Shown: positions 1-6,132, numbered from the stretch's first letter. The stretch: 7,241 nucleotides of DNA from Comamonas sp. (GCA_019236485.1 JAFAIY010000140.1:1-7241), one strand, 5' to 3'. Translations and numbers: made by a program. The notes: a model not told the origin generated them from the sequence alone.

Positions 1-1
1 G

Positions 2-592
2 GGCGGCTGCACGCCCGACGAGCTGCGCTGCTGGGTGGCCAACCGCTTCTACTACCAGATCTGCATTCCGCGCAAGGACGCCGCCATACTCGCCAACATG
101 CCGGATCGCGCCCACCGGCGCCTGTGGGTGGAGCGCATACTCGACCACGACGGCGATGGCGAGCAGGCCGGAGGCATAGAGGCCTGGACGCGCCTGGGCG
201 AAGCCGTGGGCATCGAGCGCGAGGACCTGTGGTCGCTGCAGCGGGTCGCACCCGCCGTGCGCTTTGCCTGCGATGCCTATGTGAACTTCGCGGCCCGCGC
301 GCCCTGGCAGGAGGCCGTGTGCTCTTCGCTCACCGAGATGTTCGCCCCGCAGATCCACAAGGACCGGCTGGCCACCTGGCCCGGGCATTACCCGTGGATA
401 GAGGCCGCGGGCCTGGACTACTTCCGCAGCCGCATTCCTCTGGCCGCGCGCGACGTGAACCACGGGCTGCGCGTGACGCTGGAACATTTCACCACGCGCG
501 CCGCGCAGCAGCGCGCGCTGGACATTCTGCAGTTCAAGCTCGACATCCTCTGGAGCATGCTGGACGCCATCGAGAAAGCCGCCCGCCCATGA
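2..592 (+). CDS. pqqC: Pyrroloquinoline-quinone synthase PqqC, 3' part (5' end outside window)
   Basis: PqqC carries out the last step of PQQ synthesis, the cofactor-less ring closure and oxidation of the precursor AHQQ to PQQ, in the cytoplasm. The reading frame is open from base 2 to the stop at 590-592 and gives 196 visible residues; roughly the first 45 to 50 residues of a normal PqqC (about 240-250 aa) are missing upstream. The GTG at 35 is inside the conserved WVANRFYYQ block and is not the start. Recognisable family blocks are [21 protein letters not shown] (around 332-367), [16 protein letters not shown] (around 386-433) and [16 protein letters not shown] near the C-terminus. These carry the His, Tyr, Arg and Lys residues known to line the PqqC active site. 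The protein ends soon after the LDAI block, without the longer tail of Klebsiella PqqC. The stop overlaps the pqqD start as ATGA. The family assignment is secure. Confidence 0.97.
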   Translation, partial: GGCTPDELRCWVANRFYYQICIPRKDAAILANMPDRAHRRLWVERILDHDGDGEQAGGIEAWTRLGEAVGIEREDLWSLQRVAPAVRFACDAYVNFAARAPWQEAVCSSLTEMFAPQIHKDRLATWPGHYPWIEAAGLDYFRSRIPLAARDVNHGLRVTLEHFTTRAAQQRALDILQFKLDILWSMLDAIEKAARP

Positions 593-849
593 ATAGCTCC
601 CCCCTGCCCCAGCTGACGCGCCGCCTGCGCATGCAGTACGAACCCGCCCAGTCGCGCTGGGTGCTGCTCTACCCCGAAGGCATGGTGCAGCTCAACGACA
701 GCGCGGCCGAGATCCTGCGCCGCTGCGACGGCCGGCACACGGTAACGGACATCGTGGGCGAGCTGGAGGCCCTGTTCGAAACCCAGGGCATCGCGCCCCA
801 GGTGCAGTCCCTGATCGACGAGGGCGTTCGCCGTGGCTGGCTCGACTGA
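589..849 (+). CDS. pqqD: PQQ biosynthesis peptide chaperone PqqD
   Basis: PqqD is a small RiPP-recognition-element protein that binds the PqqA precursor peptide and presents it to the radical-SAM enzyme PqqE. The product is 86 aa, the usual length, starting [19 protein letters not shown]. It contains the typical pattern of a central [20 protein letters not shown] strand-turn-helix, then a helical part ending RRGWLD. The ATG at 589 shares four bases with the pqqC stop, which argues for translational coupling and against longer starts further upstream in this frame, which would run inside pqqC. The 3' end overlaps the GTG start of pqqE by 17 bases. PqqD stands alone here and is not fused to PqqC or PqqE as in some methylotrophs. 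Confidence 0.95.
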   Translation: MNSSPLPQLTRRLRMQYEPAQSRWVLLYPEGMVQLNDSAAEILRRCDGRHTVTDIVGELEALFETQGIAPQVQSLIDEGVRRGWLD

Positions 850-1939
850 AGCTCCGTCGCCGCTGTGGCTGCTAGCCGAGCTGACCTACCGCTGCCCGCT
901 GCACTGCGTGTTCTGCTACAACCCCTTGCGCTATGCGCAGACCGGCGCGGAGCTCAGCACCGCGCAATGGGTGGACGTGATGCGCCAGGCGCGCGCGCTG
1001 GGCGCCGCGCAGATAGGCTTTTCCGGCGGCGAGCCGCTGCTGCGCGACGATCTCGAGGAACTGGTGCAGGAGGCCCGCTCGCTGGGCTTCTACACCAATC
1101 TGATCACCTCGGGCGTGGGACTCACGCCGGCCCGCGCGCAGCGCCTCAAGCATGCGGGCTTGGACCATGTGCAGCTTTCGTTCCAGGACAGCACGCGCGA
1201 GCTCAATGATTTTCTGAGCCATACACGCACCTTCGAGCTCAAGAAGAAAGTTGCCGCCATCATCAAGCAGCATGACTGGCCCATGGTGATGAACTGCGTG
1301 CTGCACCGGCACAACCTGCCCCATGTGGACAAGATCATCGAGATGGCGCTGGAGCTGGGCGCCGAGTACCTGGAGCTGGCCAACACCCAGTACTACGGCT
1401 GGGCCTGGCTCAACCGCGACCACCTCATGCCCACGCGCGAGCAGCTCGAGCAGGCCGAGGCCGTGGTCCGGCGCTACCGCGAGCAGATAGGCTCGCGCTG
1501 CCGCCTGCTGTTTGTCGTGCCCGACTATTTCGAGCAGCGGCCCAAGGCCTGCATGAACGGCTGGGGCGCAGTCTTCCTGAGCATTGCGCCCGACGGCCTG
1601 GCCATGCCCTGCCACAATGCGCGCGACCTGCCCGGCCTGCAGCTGCCCAACGTGAGCCAGCAAGCACTGGCCGAGATCTGGCAGCGCAGCACGGCCTTCA
1701 ACGCCTACCGCGGCGAGGACTGGATGCACGAGCCCTGCCGCAGCTGCGACGAGCGCCACAAGGACTTCGGCGGCTGCCGCTGCCAGGCTTTTCTGCTCAC
1801 CGGCGATGCCGCCGCCACCGATCCCGTGTGCAGCAAATCGCCGCGCCACGACAAGGTGCTGCAACTGGTGCGCAGCGCGCCCGAGCGGCGCCACATACCC
1901 ATAGTCTTTCGCAGCGCTGCCGAGTCGAGGTCGCTATGA
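833..1939 (+). CDS. pqqE: PqqA peptide cyclase PqqE (radical SAM/SPASM)
   Basis: PqqE forms the first carbon-carbon bond of PQQ, linking the Glu and Tyr side chains of PqqA in a SAM-dependent radical reaction with PqqD as partner. The 368-aa product has the radical-SAM cluster motif CPLHCVFC (Cys21, Cys25, Cys28), the SAM-binding GFSGGEP at about residues 62-68, and a C-terminal SPASM region with Cys240, Cys260, Cys302, Cys305, Cys315, Cys317 and Cys333 that would hold the auxiliary Fe-S clusters. The full cysteine set suggests a functional enzyme. The GTG start at 833 places LWLLAELTYRCP about ten residues in, as in other PqqE proteins; GAGGG lies a few bases upstream. The gene overlaps pqqD by 17 bases and shares ATGA with the next cytochrome gene. 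Confidence 0.97.
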   Translation: MAGSTEAPSPLWLLAELTYRCPLHCVFCYNPLRYAQTGAELSTAQWVDVMRQARALGAAQIGFSGGEPLLRDDLEELVQEARSLGFYTNLITSGVGLTPARAQRLKHAGLDHVQLSFQDSTRELNDFLSHTRTFELKKKVAAIIKQHDWPMVMNCVLHRHNLPHVDKIIEMALELGAEYLELANTQYYGWAWLNRDHLMPTREQLEQAEAVVRRYREQIGSRCRLLFVVPDYFEQRPKACMNGWGAVFLSIAPDGLAMPCHNARDLPGLQLPNVSQQALAEIWQRSTAFNAYRGEDWMHEPCRSCDERHKDFGGCRCQAFLLTGDAAATDPVCSKSPRHDKVLQLVRSAPERRHIPIVFRSAAESRSL

Positions 1940-2268
1940 GGAAAGCGATCCTCGTCCTGGCCCTGCCGCTGGCGACCGCCTGCCAGGCCGGCCAGGGCGT
2001 GACGCCGCAAGACCTGGCCGTGCTGGCTGCCACCTGCTTCACCTGCCATGGCCCGAACGGCCAGCCGCCCGGCAACGGACCTGGCTCCATACCCGGACTG
2101 CGCGGCCGCAGCGCCGGCTTTCTGCTGCAGCGCCTGCGCGAGTTCAAGGCCATGAGGCCCGAGCGGGCCGGAGCCGACGCCACCATCATGCCGCTGCTGC
2201 TGCAAGGCTATGACGAGGCGCAGATCGAGGCCCTGGCCCAGTGGTTTGCGCGCCAGGAGCAGCCCTGA
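1936..2268 (+). CDS. Monohaem cytochrome c, FccA-like subunit
   Basis: The product is a 110-aa exported c-type cytochrome, probably the electron-accepting partner of the flavoprotein encoded next. It has an N-terminal hydrophobic export signal (about residues 1-20), one haem-binding CFTCH (34-38), and Met85 in DATIM as the likely axial ligand. SIPGLRGRSAGFLLQRLREF, followed by a helix ending in ALAQWFA, is the typical pattern of the cytochrome subunit of flavocytochrome c sulfide dehydrogenase. The purple sulfur bacterial FccA is dihaem; this is a short monohaem form. The signal ends LATAC, which weakly resembles a lipoprotein box, so membrane anchoring is possible but unproven. The ATG overlaps the pqqE stop by ATGA, with GAGG at 1927-1930. 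The last base of its stop is the first base of the next ATG. Pairing with FccB-like is well supported; the physiological donor is inferred. Confidence 0.9.
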   Translation: MRKAILVLALPLATACQAGQGVTPQDLAVLAATCFTCHGPNGQPPGNGPGSIPGLRGRSAGFLLQRLREFKAMRPERAGADATIMPLLLQGYDEAQIEALAQWFARQEQP

Positions 2269-3545
2269 TGCCGACCAGCCGACGCGGGCTTCTCGGCTCG
2301 GCCCTGTGCGGCACGGCGGCCCTGGCCGCGCCGGCCCTGGTGCATTCGCGGGCCGCAGCAGCGCGCGTGCTCGTGGTGGGCGGTGGCTTTGGCGGTGCCA
2401 CGGCCGCGCGCTATCTGCGCCGGATCGCACCGCAGCTGCAGGTGACGTTGATCGAGCCCGCGCGGCGCTTCTACACCTGCCCGTTCTCCAATCTGTATCT
2501 GGCCGGTCTGCGCAGCTGGGAAAGCCTGGGCCACGACTATGACGGACTGCGCGCCGCGGGCGTGGAAGTCATCCATGAGCGCGCCGAAGATGTGGATGCC
2601 GCCGCGCGCACGCTGCGCCTTGCCGGCGGGCAGCGGCTGCGCTGGGACCGGCTGGTGCTGTCCCCGGGCATAGACCTGCGCTGGAACGCGCTGGACGGCT
2701 ATGACGAGGCCGCCGCCGAGCTCGCCCCCCATGCCTGGAAGGCCGGCGCACAAACCCTGCTGCTGCGCCGGCAGATGCAGGCCATGCGCGACGGCGGCAC
2801 CTTCGTCATGGTGATTCCCGACAACCCGTTCCGCTGCCCTCCCGGCCCCTACGAACGCGCGGCCATGGTGGCCCACTACTTCAAGCGCTACAAGCCGCGC
2901 AGCAAGATTCTGCTGCTCGACGCCAAGGAGAATTTTTCCAAGAAAGCGCTATTCCTCCAGGGCTGGAAGGCCCTGTATGGCGAGATGATCGAATGGCTGG
3001 GCCTGTCGCGCGACGGCCAGGTCGTCCGCGTGGATGCGCAAGCGCTGGAGGTGGAAACCGTCTTCGGTGCGCGCCACCGGACCGACGTTCTCAATGTGAT
3101 TCCGCCGCAAAAAGCCGGCTTCATCGCCGAGCGCGCGGGCGTGACGGACGCCAGCGGCTGGGCGCCGGTCAAGGGCGAGAACTTCGAGTCGCAGCTTGTG
3201 GCCGGCATCCATGTGCTGGGCGATGCCAGCTTTGCGGGCCCCATGCCCAAGTCCGGCTTCGCCGCCAACAACCAGGGCAAGCTGGCTGCGGCCGCCATCG
3301 CGGCCGAGCTGGCCGGCCTGGAGCCACCGACGGCCGCCTATGCCAACACCTGCTACAGCCTGATCGGCCCCGGCTACGGCATCTCGGTGGCCGGCGTCTA
3401 CCGCGCGCAGCAGGGACGGCTGATCGACGTGCCGCATTCGGTGGGCATCAGCCCGCTGGATGCAGATGCGGCCTTTCGCGCGGCCGAGGCCAGCCACGGC
3501 GCGGCCTGGTATGCGGCGATCAGCGCCGATATCTGGGACCGCTGA
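2268..3545 (+). CDS. fccB: Tat-exported FAD oxidoreductase, FccB-like (flavocytochrome c sulfide dehydrogenase family)
   Basis: This 425-aa flavoprotein resembles the FAD subunit of flavocytochrome c, which oxidises sulfide to sulfur in the periplasm and passes electrons to its cytochrome subunit. It begins with a twin-arginine signal (TSRRGLLG, then a hydrophobic stretch to about residue 30), a dinucleotide-binding VLVVGGGFGGATAARYL (34-50), a second FAD segment GIHVLGDA (313-320) with MPKSGFAANNQGK, and a FccB-type C-terminal domain. Three cysteines align with Allochromatium FccB: Cys71 in YTCPFSN (covalent FAD cysteine, Cys42 there), and Cys190 in FRCPPGPYERA and Cys362 in NTCYSL (the redox disulfide, Cys161/Cys337). 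This alignment is from memory. AGGAG lies eight bases before the ATG. Position behind pqqE is unexpected for a sulfide dehydrogenase, so the substrate could be sulfide or a related thiol/persulfide of the local system. Family call is firm; substrate is open. Confidence 0.9.
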   Translation: MPTSRRGLLGSALCGTAALAAPALVHSRAAAARVLVVGGGFGGATAARYLRRIAPQLQVTLIEPARRFYTCPFSNLYLAGLRSWESLGHDYDGLRAAGVEVIHERAEDVDAAARTLRLAGGQRLRWDRLVLSPGIDLRWNALDGYDEAAAELAPHAWKAGAQTLLLRRQMQAMRDGGTFVMVIPDNPFRCPPGPYERAAMVAHYFKRYKPRSKILLLDAKENFSKKALFLQGWKALYGEMIEWLGLSRDGQVVRVDAQALEVETVFGARHRTDVLNVIPPQKAGFIAERAGVTDASGWAPVKGENFESQLVAGIHVLGDASFAGPMPKSGFAANNQGKLAAAAIAAELAGLEPPTAAYANTCYSLIGPGYGISVAGVYRAQQGRLIDVPHSVGISPLDADAAFRAAEASHGAAWYAAISADIWDR

Positions 3546-3552
3546 TTCCGGC

Positions 3553-3855
3553 TCAGCCCTGCTCCAGCCTGGCCGCGGCCCGCTCATGCCCGGCCTGGGC
3601 CGCGCGCAGATACAGAGTCCTGGCCTGCAAGGCGTCGCTGGGTCCGCCCAGACCCAGCTCGGTCATCTGCGCGAGCTGGTACAGGGCGTCGGCATCGCCG
3701 GCTCCGGCCAGCCCCTCCCACAGCCTGCGTGCCTGCAGGTGATAGCCGAGCCGGCTGGCCGCCTGGGCCTTGAGGTGCAGATCGGCACCCGCAAGCATCA
3801 GGCGCGCAGCCCCCAGCAGCGTGCAGGGATGCGGAAAATCCTGGCCCGGACTCAT
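3553..3855 (-). CDS. Small Sel1-like repeat protein
   Basis: The product is a 100-aa helical-repeat protein of unknown role. Residues about 40-93 read as Sel1/TPR-type repeats: ARRLWEGLAGAGDADALYQLAQMTELGLG, then DALQARTLYLRAAQAGHERAA, with the usual small residues, the GLG turn and the AAQAGH end. Such repeats normally mediate protein-protein contacts. The reading frame is open further upstream, but the ATG at 3855 overlaps the stop of the cytochrome gene by ATGA, which makes it the natural coupled start. No clear signal peptide is visible, so it is probably cytoplasmic although its partner gene encodes an exported cytochrome. It is the last gene of its operon and ends seven bases from the stop of the convergent flavoprotein gene. 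A role in cytochrome assembly or regulation would be speculation. Confidence 0.8.
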   Translation of the reverse strand: MSPGQDFPHPCTLLGAARLMLAGADLHLKAQAASRLGYHLQARRLWEGLAGAGDADALYQLAQMTELGLGGPSDALQARTLYLRAAQAGHERAAARLEQG

Positions 3856-4175
3856 GGCTTGGTCGCGAGAACCCAGGCAGCCAGCAGCTTGAGGTCCTGG
3901 GCCTTCAGGCTGGAATGCGCGGGCATGGCCGCACGCCCCCATTTTCCCGAGGAGCCCATCTGGATCGACTGGGTCAGGGTGGCCACGCCGTCCTTGTCGC
4001 CCGCATATTTGCCCGCGATAGAGCTGAAGGCCGGGCCAACGATTTTTTCCGTGGCCGAGTGGCAGCTGAAACAGCCATTGGCCTTGGCGAGATCCGCGGC
4101 CGCGACGAGGTCGGCATCGGCCGCATGCGCCGAGGCAGCGGCGCAGAGAAAGCTGAGAGCAAGCAGTGTGCGCAT
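3852..4175 (-). CDS. Periplasmic class I cytochrome c (c551/c552 type)
   Basis: The product is a 107-aa monohaem electron carrier. It has a clear Sec signal with an AHA-AD cleavage site near residue 19, the haem site CFSCH at 35-39, the KIVGPAF segment (Pro48) after it, a WG turn at 79-80, and Met84 in RAAMPAH as the sixth haem ligand. The C-terminal helix LKLLAAWVL is typical of c551/c8-type cytochromes. Such proteins commonly accept electrons from periplasmic dehydrogenases and pass them to oxidases or reductases; here a quinoprotein dehydrogenase or the FccAB-like pair is the likely donor (inference). There is no good Shine-Dalgarno sequence directly before the ATG. A sigma-54 type promoter lies at 4219-4235, giving a predicted leader of about 35 bases. 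It is the first gene of a two-gene unit with the Sel1-like gene. Confidence 0.92.
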   Translation of the reverse strand: MRTLLALSFLCAAASAHAADADLVAAADLAKANGCFSCHSATEKIVGPAFSSIAGKYAGDKDGVATLTQSIQMGSSGKWGRAAMPAHSSLKAQDLKLLAAWVLATKP

Positions 4176-4218
4176 GGCGGGAGTAGCAAGATGCAGAGTT
4201 GAGGAACATCAAGCAATT

Positions 4219-4235
4219 GGCAAAATCCATGCCAG
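4219..4235 (-). promoter_or_regulatory. Sigma-54 (RpoN) promoter for the cytochrome c/Sel1 unit
   Basis: Read on the minus strand, 4235 to 4219 is CTGGCATGGATTTTGCC. It matches the RpoN consensus TGGCACG-N4-TTGCW with the invariant GG (-24) and GC (-12) exactly ten bases apart. The deviations are T for C in the sixth base and C for W at the end. It sits in an intergenic gap, in the correct orientation, with a predicted start near 4209 and about 35 bases of leader before the cytochrome ATG. A second match with the same geometry precedes the SoxYZ-like gene. The match is sequence-based only. Confidence 0.72.
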
Positions 4236-4292
4236 GCCCGTCTCCCTGCAAAACCCACCTCAGGCCGCCGCCGATTGCCATATCGGACCGTG

Positions 4293-4329
4293 ACACTGTT
4301 CAGGAATGAAGCAGCTGGTGTCGCAGTCT
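4293..4329. promoter_or_regulatory. Candidate activator-binding dyad upstream of the cytochrome c promoter
   Basis: ACACTG (4293-4298) and CAGTCT (4324-4329) form an imperfect inverted repeat with 25 bases between the arms. The region also holds GACAC/GTGTC arms (4292-4296 and 4318-4322) and a CTGTTCA-GGAA-TGAAGCAG dyad (4296-4314). It lies about 85 to 120 bases upstream of the predicted sigma-54 start, where enhancer-binding proteins usually bind. The arm CAGTCTC also occurs upstream of the other sigma-54 promoter (6333-6339). Inference from position and shared half-site only. Confidence 0.35.
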
Positions 4330-4340
4330 CCCTCTGTTCT

Positions 4341-4362
4341 GCTTGCTATCGGACGGTCAAGC
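4341..4362. repeat. Short inverted repeat just after the SoxH-like gene
   Basis: GCTTG (4341-4345) and CAAGC (4358-4362) are perfect inverted arms around a 12-base centre, directly after the minus-strand stop at 4363-4365. The centre holds TATCGGAC, which recurs at 4281-4288, where it forms part of a CCGAT-N6-ATCGG dyad (4271-4286). The stem is only five pairs and no T-run follows on the minus strand, so it is a poor intrinsic terminator. It may be an operator element or chance. Confidence 0.25.
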
Positions 4363-5337
4363 TCAGCGCCTGTCCAGGGCCTGCTGCTCATGGCGGGGAT
4401 ACCACTGTACCAGGCTGCGGTTGAATTCGGCGGGCTGGGCGGCCCAGGCCGCAAAGCGCTCGGGCGGCTTCACGCGCAGCAGCTCGCTGAGGTCCACGCC
4501 CTGTTCGGCGCTGTCGCGCATGAGAGCCGTCAGCCATTGCAGCCAGTCGCGCGTCTGCGCCATGCCCAGCCGGCCCTCGTGCACGGGACCATGGCTGGGC
4601 ACCACCAGCCTGAACCGACCCTGCACCTGCCATTTCTCCAGCAGCTCCAGGCTTGCCAGCCAGGCCGCGGGATCGGCATGGGGCGTGGTCGGCACGCGCT
4701 CGGCAAACACCAGGCCGCCCGCAAACAGCACGCCCGTATGGCTGTCTATGAGCACCAGATCGTCGCCGGTATGGCCTTGCAGACGGTGCAGTTCCAGCAC
4801 ATGCGGGCCCAGGCGCAGCGTCTGCGGCGGCAATGCCTCGCGCGCCGGCGTGGCCTTGGTGCCCCGCATCCAGTCGCCGCAGAGCCGGTACAGATTGTCC
4901 TCGTAGGCCGCTCCTTCGGCCTGCATTCCTGCGATGCTGCCGGCCAGGGCCTGGATGGACTTGTCGCTCCAGGCCTGGTTGCCCAGGAAATAGTCGGGAT
5001 GCAGATTGAGGTTGAGCACCTGGCGCACGGGCTCGTCCGTCACGCGCGCTATGGCGCGCCGCTGCTGCTCCCCATACAGGCGCGAGGGACCGGTGTTGAT
5101 GACCACCACGCCTTCGCCCGTGGCGATGAAAGCGGTGTTGATGATGTTGCAGCCGTTCGCTCGCGTGAAGTCGGCCACCGCCCCTTCGATGACCCAGGTG
5201 TGCTCGGCGATCTGGCGCGGCTGCAGGCCGTAGTCCAGCTTCCGCGCGTCGGCGCGCGCCGCGACCGGCGCGGCGGTCTGGGCCGGTACCGACGACGCCA
5301 GAGCCGCCAGCAGCATCCATGCGGCTGCGGCCTTCAT
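4363..5337 (-). CDS. Quinoprotein relay system metallo-beta-lactamase-fold protein, SoxH-like, with altered metal site
   Basis: This 324-aa exported protein (signal peptide about residues 1-20) has the metallo-beta-lactamase fold and resembles SoxH-like 'quinoprotein relay system zinc metallohydrolase 1' proteins found beside PQQ dehydrogenase genes. Fold landmarks are in order: VVVINTGPSRLYG (77-89), VLNLNLHPDYFLGN (107-120), LQGHTGDDLVLID (187-199), LFAGGLVF (204-211) and VVPSHGPV (245-252). Compared with the usual HxHxDH zinc motif, the second block reads N111-L-H113-P-D115-Y116. The usual Asp of block 1 is Asn81 and the bridging Asp is Gly208. His113, Asp115, His189 and His249 remain. It may therefore bind one metal, bind it differently, or none; whether its close relatives share these changes cannot be judged here. 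The ATG at 5337 overlaps the SoxYZ-like stop by ATGA and has GAGG seven bases before it. The biochemical reaction is unknown. Confidence 0.85.
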   Translation of the reverse strand: MKAAAAWMLLAALASSVPAQTAAPVAARADARKLDYGLQPRQIAEHTWVIEGAVADFTRANGCNIINTAFIATGEGVVVINTGPSRLYGEQQRRAIARVTDEPVRQVLNLNLHPDYFLGNQAWSDKSIQALAGSIAGMQAEGAAYEDNLYRLCGDWMRGTKATPAREALPPQTLRLGPHVLELHRLQGHTGDDLVLIDSHTGVLFAGGLVFAERVPTTPHADPAAWLASLELLEKWQVQGRFRLVVPSHGPVHEGRLGMAQTRDWLQWLTALMRDSAEQGVDLSELLRVKPPERFAAWAAQPAEFNRSLVQWYPRHEQQALDRR

Positions 5338-6119
5338 GCGCCGACCTCGGCATCAATGCGATTGCCGTTGTTGTCCTGGCCCTGCAGGCGGAAGCGCTGC
5401 GGACCTTCGCGCGGCAGCTCGAAAGTGATGAGCGGATTCTCCGAGACCGGCTCGTGCGGTTCGAGGCGCCACCAGAGCTGGCCGTCGGCGTCACGCAGCT
5501 CCAGGCGCTCGATGTAGAACGCCGGAATTCCGGCCACCAGCCCGGTATCCATGGGGTGCATGACGCGCACGCGCAGCCGGCGGCTGCCGTCGATCACATT
5601 GTTGAAGATGCGCGCCTGCACCTGGTTGAGCGTGCTTCTCCAGGAGCCGTCGACACGCGAAGCCCCGGGCACGGTACAACCACCTCCGGCAGCCTGCGCC
5701 AGCACGCTGCCCACATGCCACAAGCCGTCCCGGGTCTGCACCATGGCCCGTACCGGCGAAGCCTGCTCCAGCCGCATGCGAAACGACAGCATGGGCAGGG
5801 CGCGCAGCGGCTCGAAGGCCAGCACCTCGCGCACGGGATTGCGGTCCACCACGACCAGCATGCGCTGCACGCCGCCTCCCATGTTCGCGAGAGCGCGCGC
5901 ATCCACCTGCAAAGGCACGTTCATCGCATCATCGGCGAACGCCGGCGTACGCACGATAACGGCATCGGTGAAGCGCACGGGCGCATTCGCCAGGTATTGC
6001 TCGCGCAGCGACGGCCACTGCATGGAGCCTAGCGGATCGCCGCCGGTGCGATCATCGGCCGCGCGGGCCGCTCCGGCGCCCAGCGCCCCCAACAACAGCA
6101 ATTGACGACGTTGCAGCAA
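5334..6119 (-). CDS. Quinoprotein dehydrogenase-associated SoxYZ-like carrier (SoxY-SoxZ fusion)
   Basis: The product resembles a fusion of the two subunits of the Sox thiosulfate-oxidation carrier, a type known beside PQQ dehydrogenases. With the TTG at 6119 as start it has 261 residues. It has a Tat-like signal (LQRRQLLLLGALGAGAARA), a SoxY-like domain (about 30-140), then GGGCT with Cys148, the only cysteine, and a SoxZ-like domain (about 165-261) with MHPMDTGL, IPAFYIERLEL, EPVSENPLITFEL and DNNGNRIDA. In SoxY the substrate is carried on a cysteine in a C-terminal GGCGG arm; here the equivalent arm is the linker between the domains. TTG was chosen because AGGAGG lies seven bases upstream (6127-6132) and the product then starts directly at the twin-arginine signal. 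An in-frame ATG at 6155 would add 12 residues, but its coding sequence contains that ribosome site. Cargo is unknown. First gene of the unit behind the 6191-6207 promoter. Confidence 0.87.
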   Translation of the reverse strand: MLQRRQLLLLGALGAGAARAADDRTGGDPLGSMQWPSLREQYLANAPVRFTDAVIVRTPAFADDAMNVPLQVDARALANMGGGVQRMLVVVDRNPVREVLAFEPLRALPMLSFRMRLEQASPVRAMVQTRDGLWHVGSVLAQAAGGGCTVPGASRVDGSWRSTLNQVQARIFNNVIDGSRRLRVRVMHPMDTGLVAGIPAFYIERLELRDADGQLWWRLEPHEPVSENPLITFELPREGPQRFRLQGQDNNGNRIDAEVGA

Positions 6120-6126
6120 CTGTTTT

Positions 6127-6132
6127 CCTCCT
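6127..6132 (-). promoter_or_regulatory. Strong ribosome binding site setting the TTG start of the SoxYZ-like gene
   Basis: On the minus strand this is a perfect AGGAGG followed by a seven-base spacer and TTG at 6119. It is the best Shine-Dalgarno sequence in the window and decides in favour of a TTG start over the upstream ATG at 6155. Confidence 0.75.

Noticed and set aside
872..1894. Long open frame of 340 codons on the minus strand opposite pqqE
   Set aside because: It is antisense to an unmistakable pqqE, has a composition of shadow frames in GC-rich DNA (Ala, Gly, His, Gln rich) and shows no domain.
1969..1986. Lipoprotein signal in the FccA-like cytochrome (LATAC)
   Set aside because: The residue three before the cysteine is Ala where Leu is expected, so a normal signal peptidase I site is as likely; noted in the entry but not called.
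1705..2430. Minus-strand frame of 241 codons across the pqqE/cytochrome/flavoprotein junctions
   Set aside because: It crosses three overlapping well-supported genes and has low-complexity shadow composition.
3571..3580. GGCCGCGGCC palindrome near the convergent gene ends as bidirectional terminator
   Set aside because: It lies inside the coding sequence of the Sel1-like gene, encodes Ala/Arg repeats and has no loop or T-run.
4306..5517. Long plus-strand frame of 403 codons opposite the SoxH-like gene
   Set aside because: Shadow frame; it spans the end of one minus-strand gene and the start of another and has no recognisable motif.
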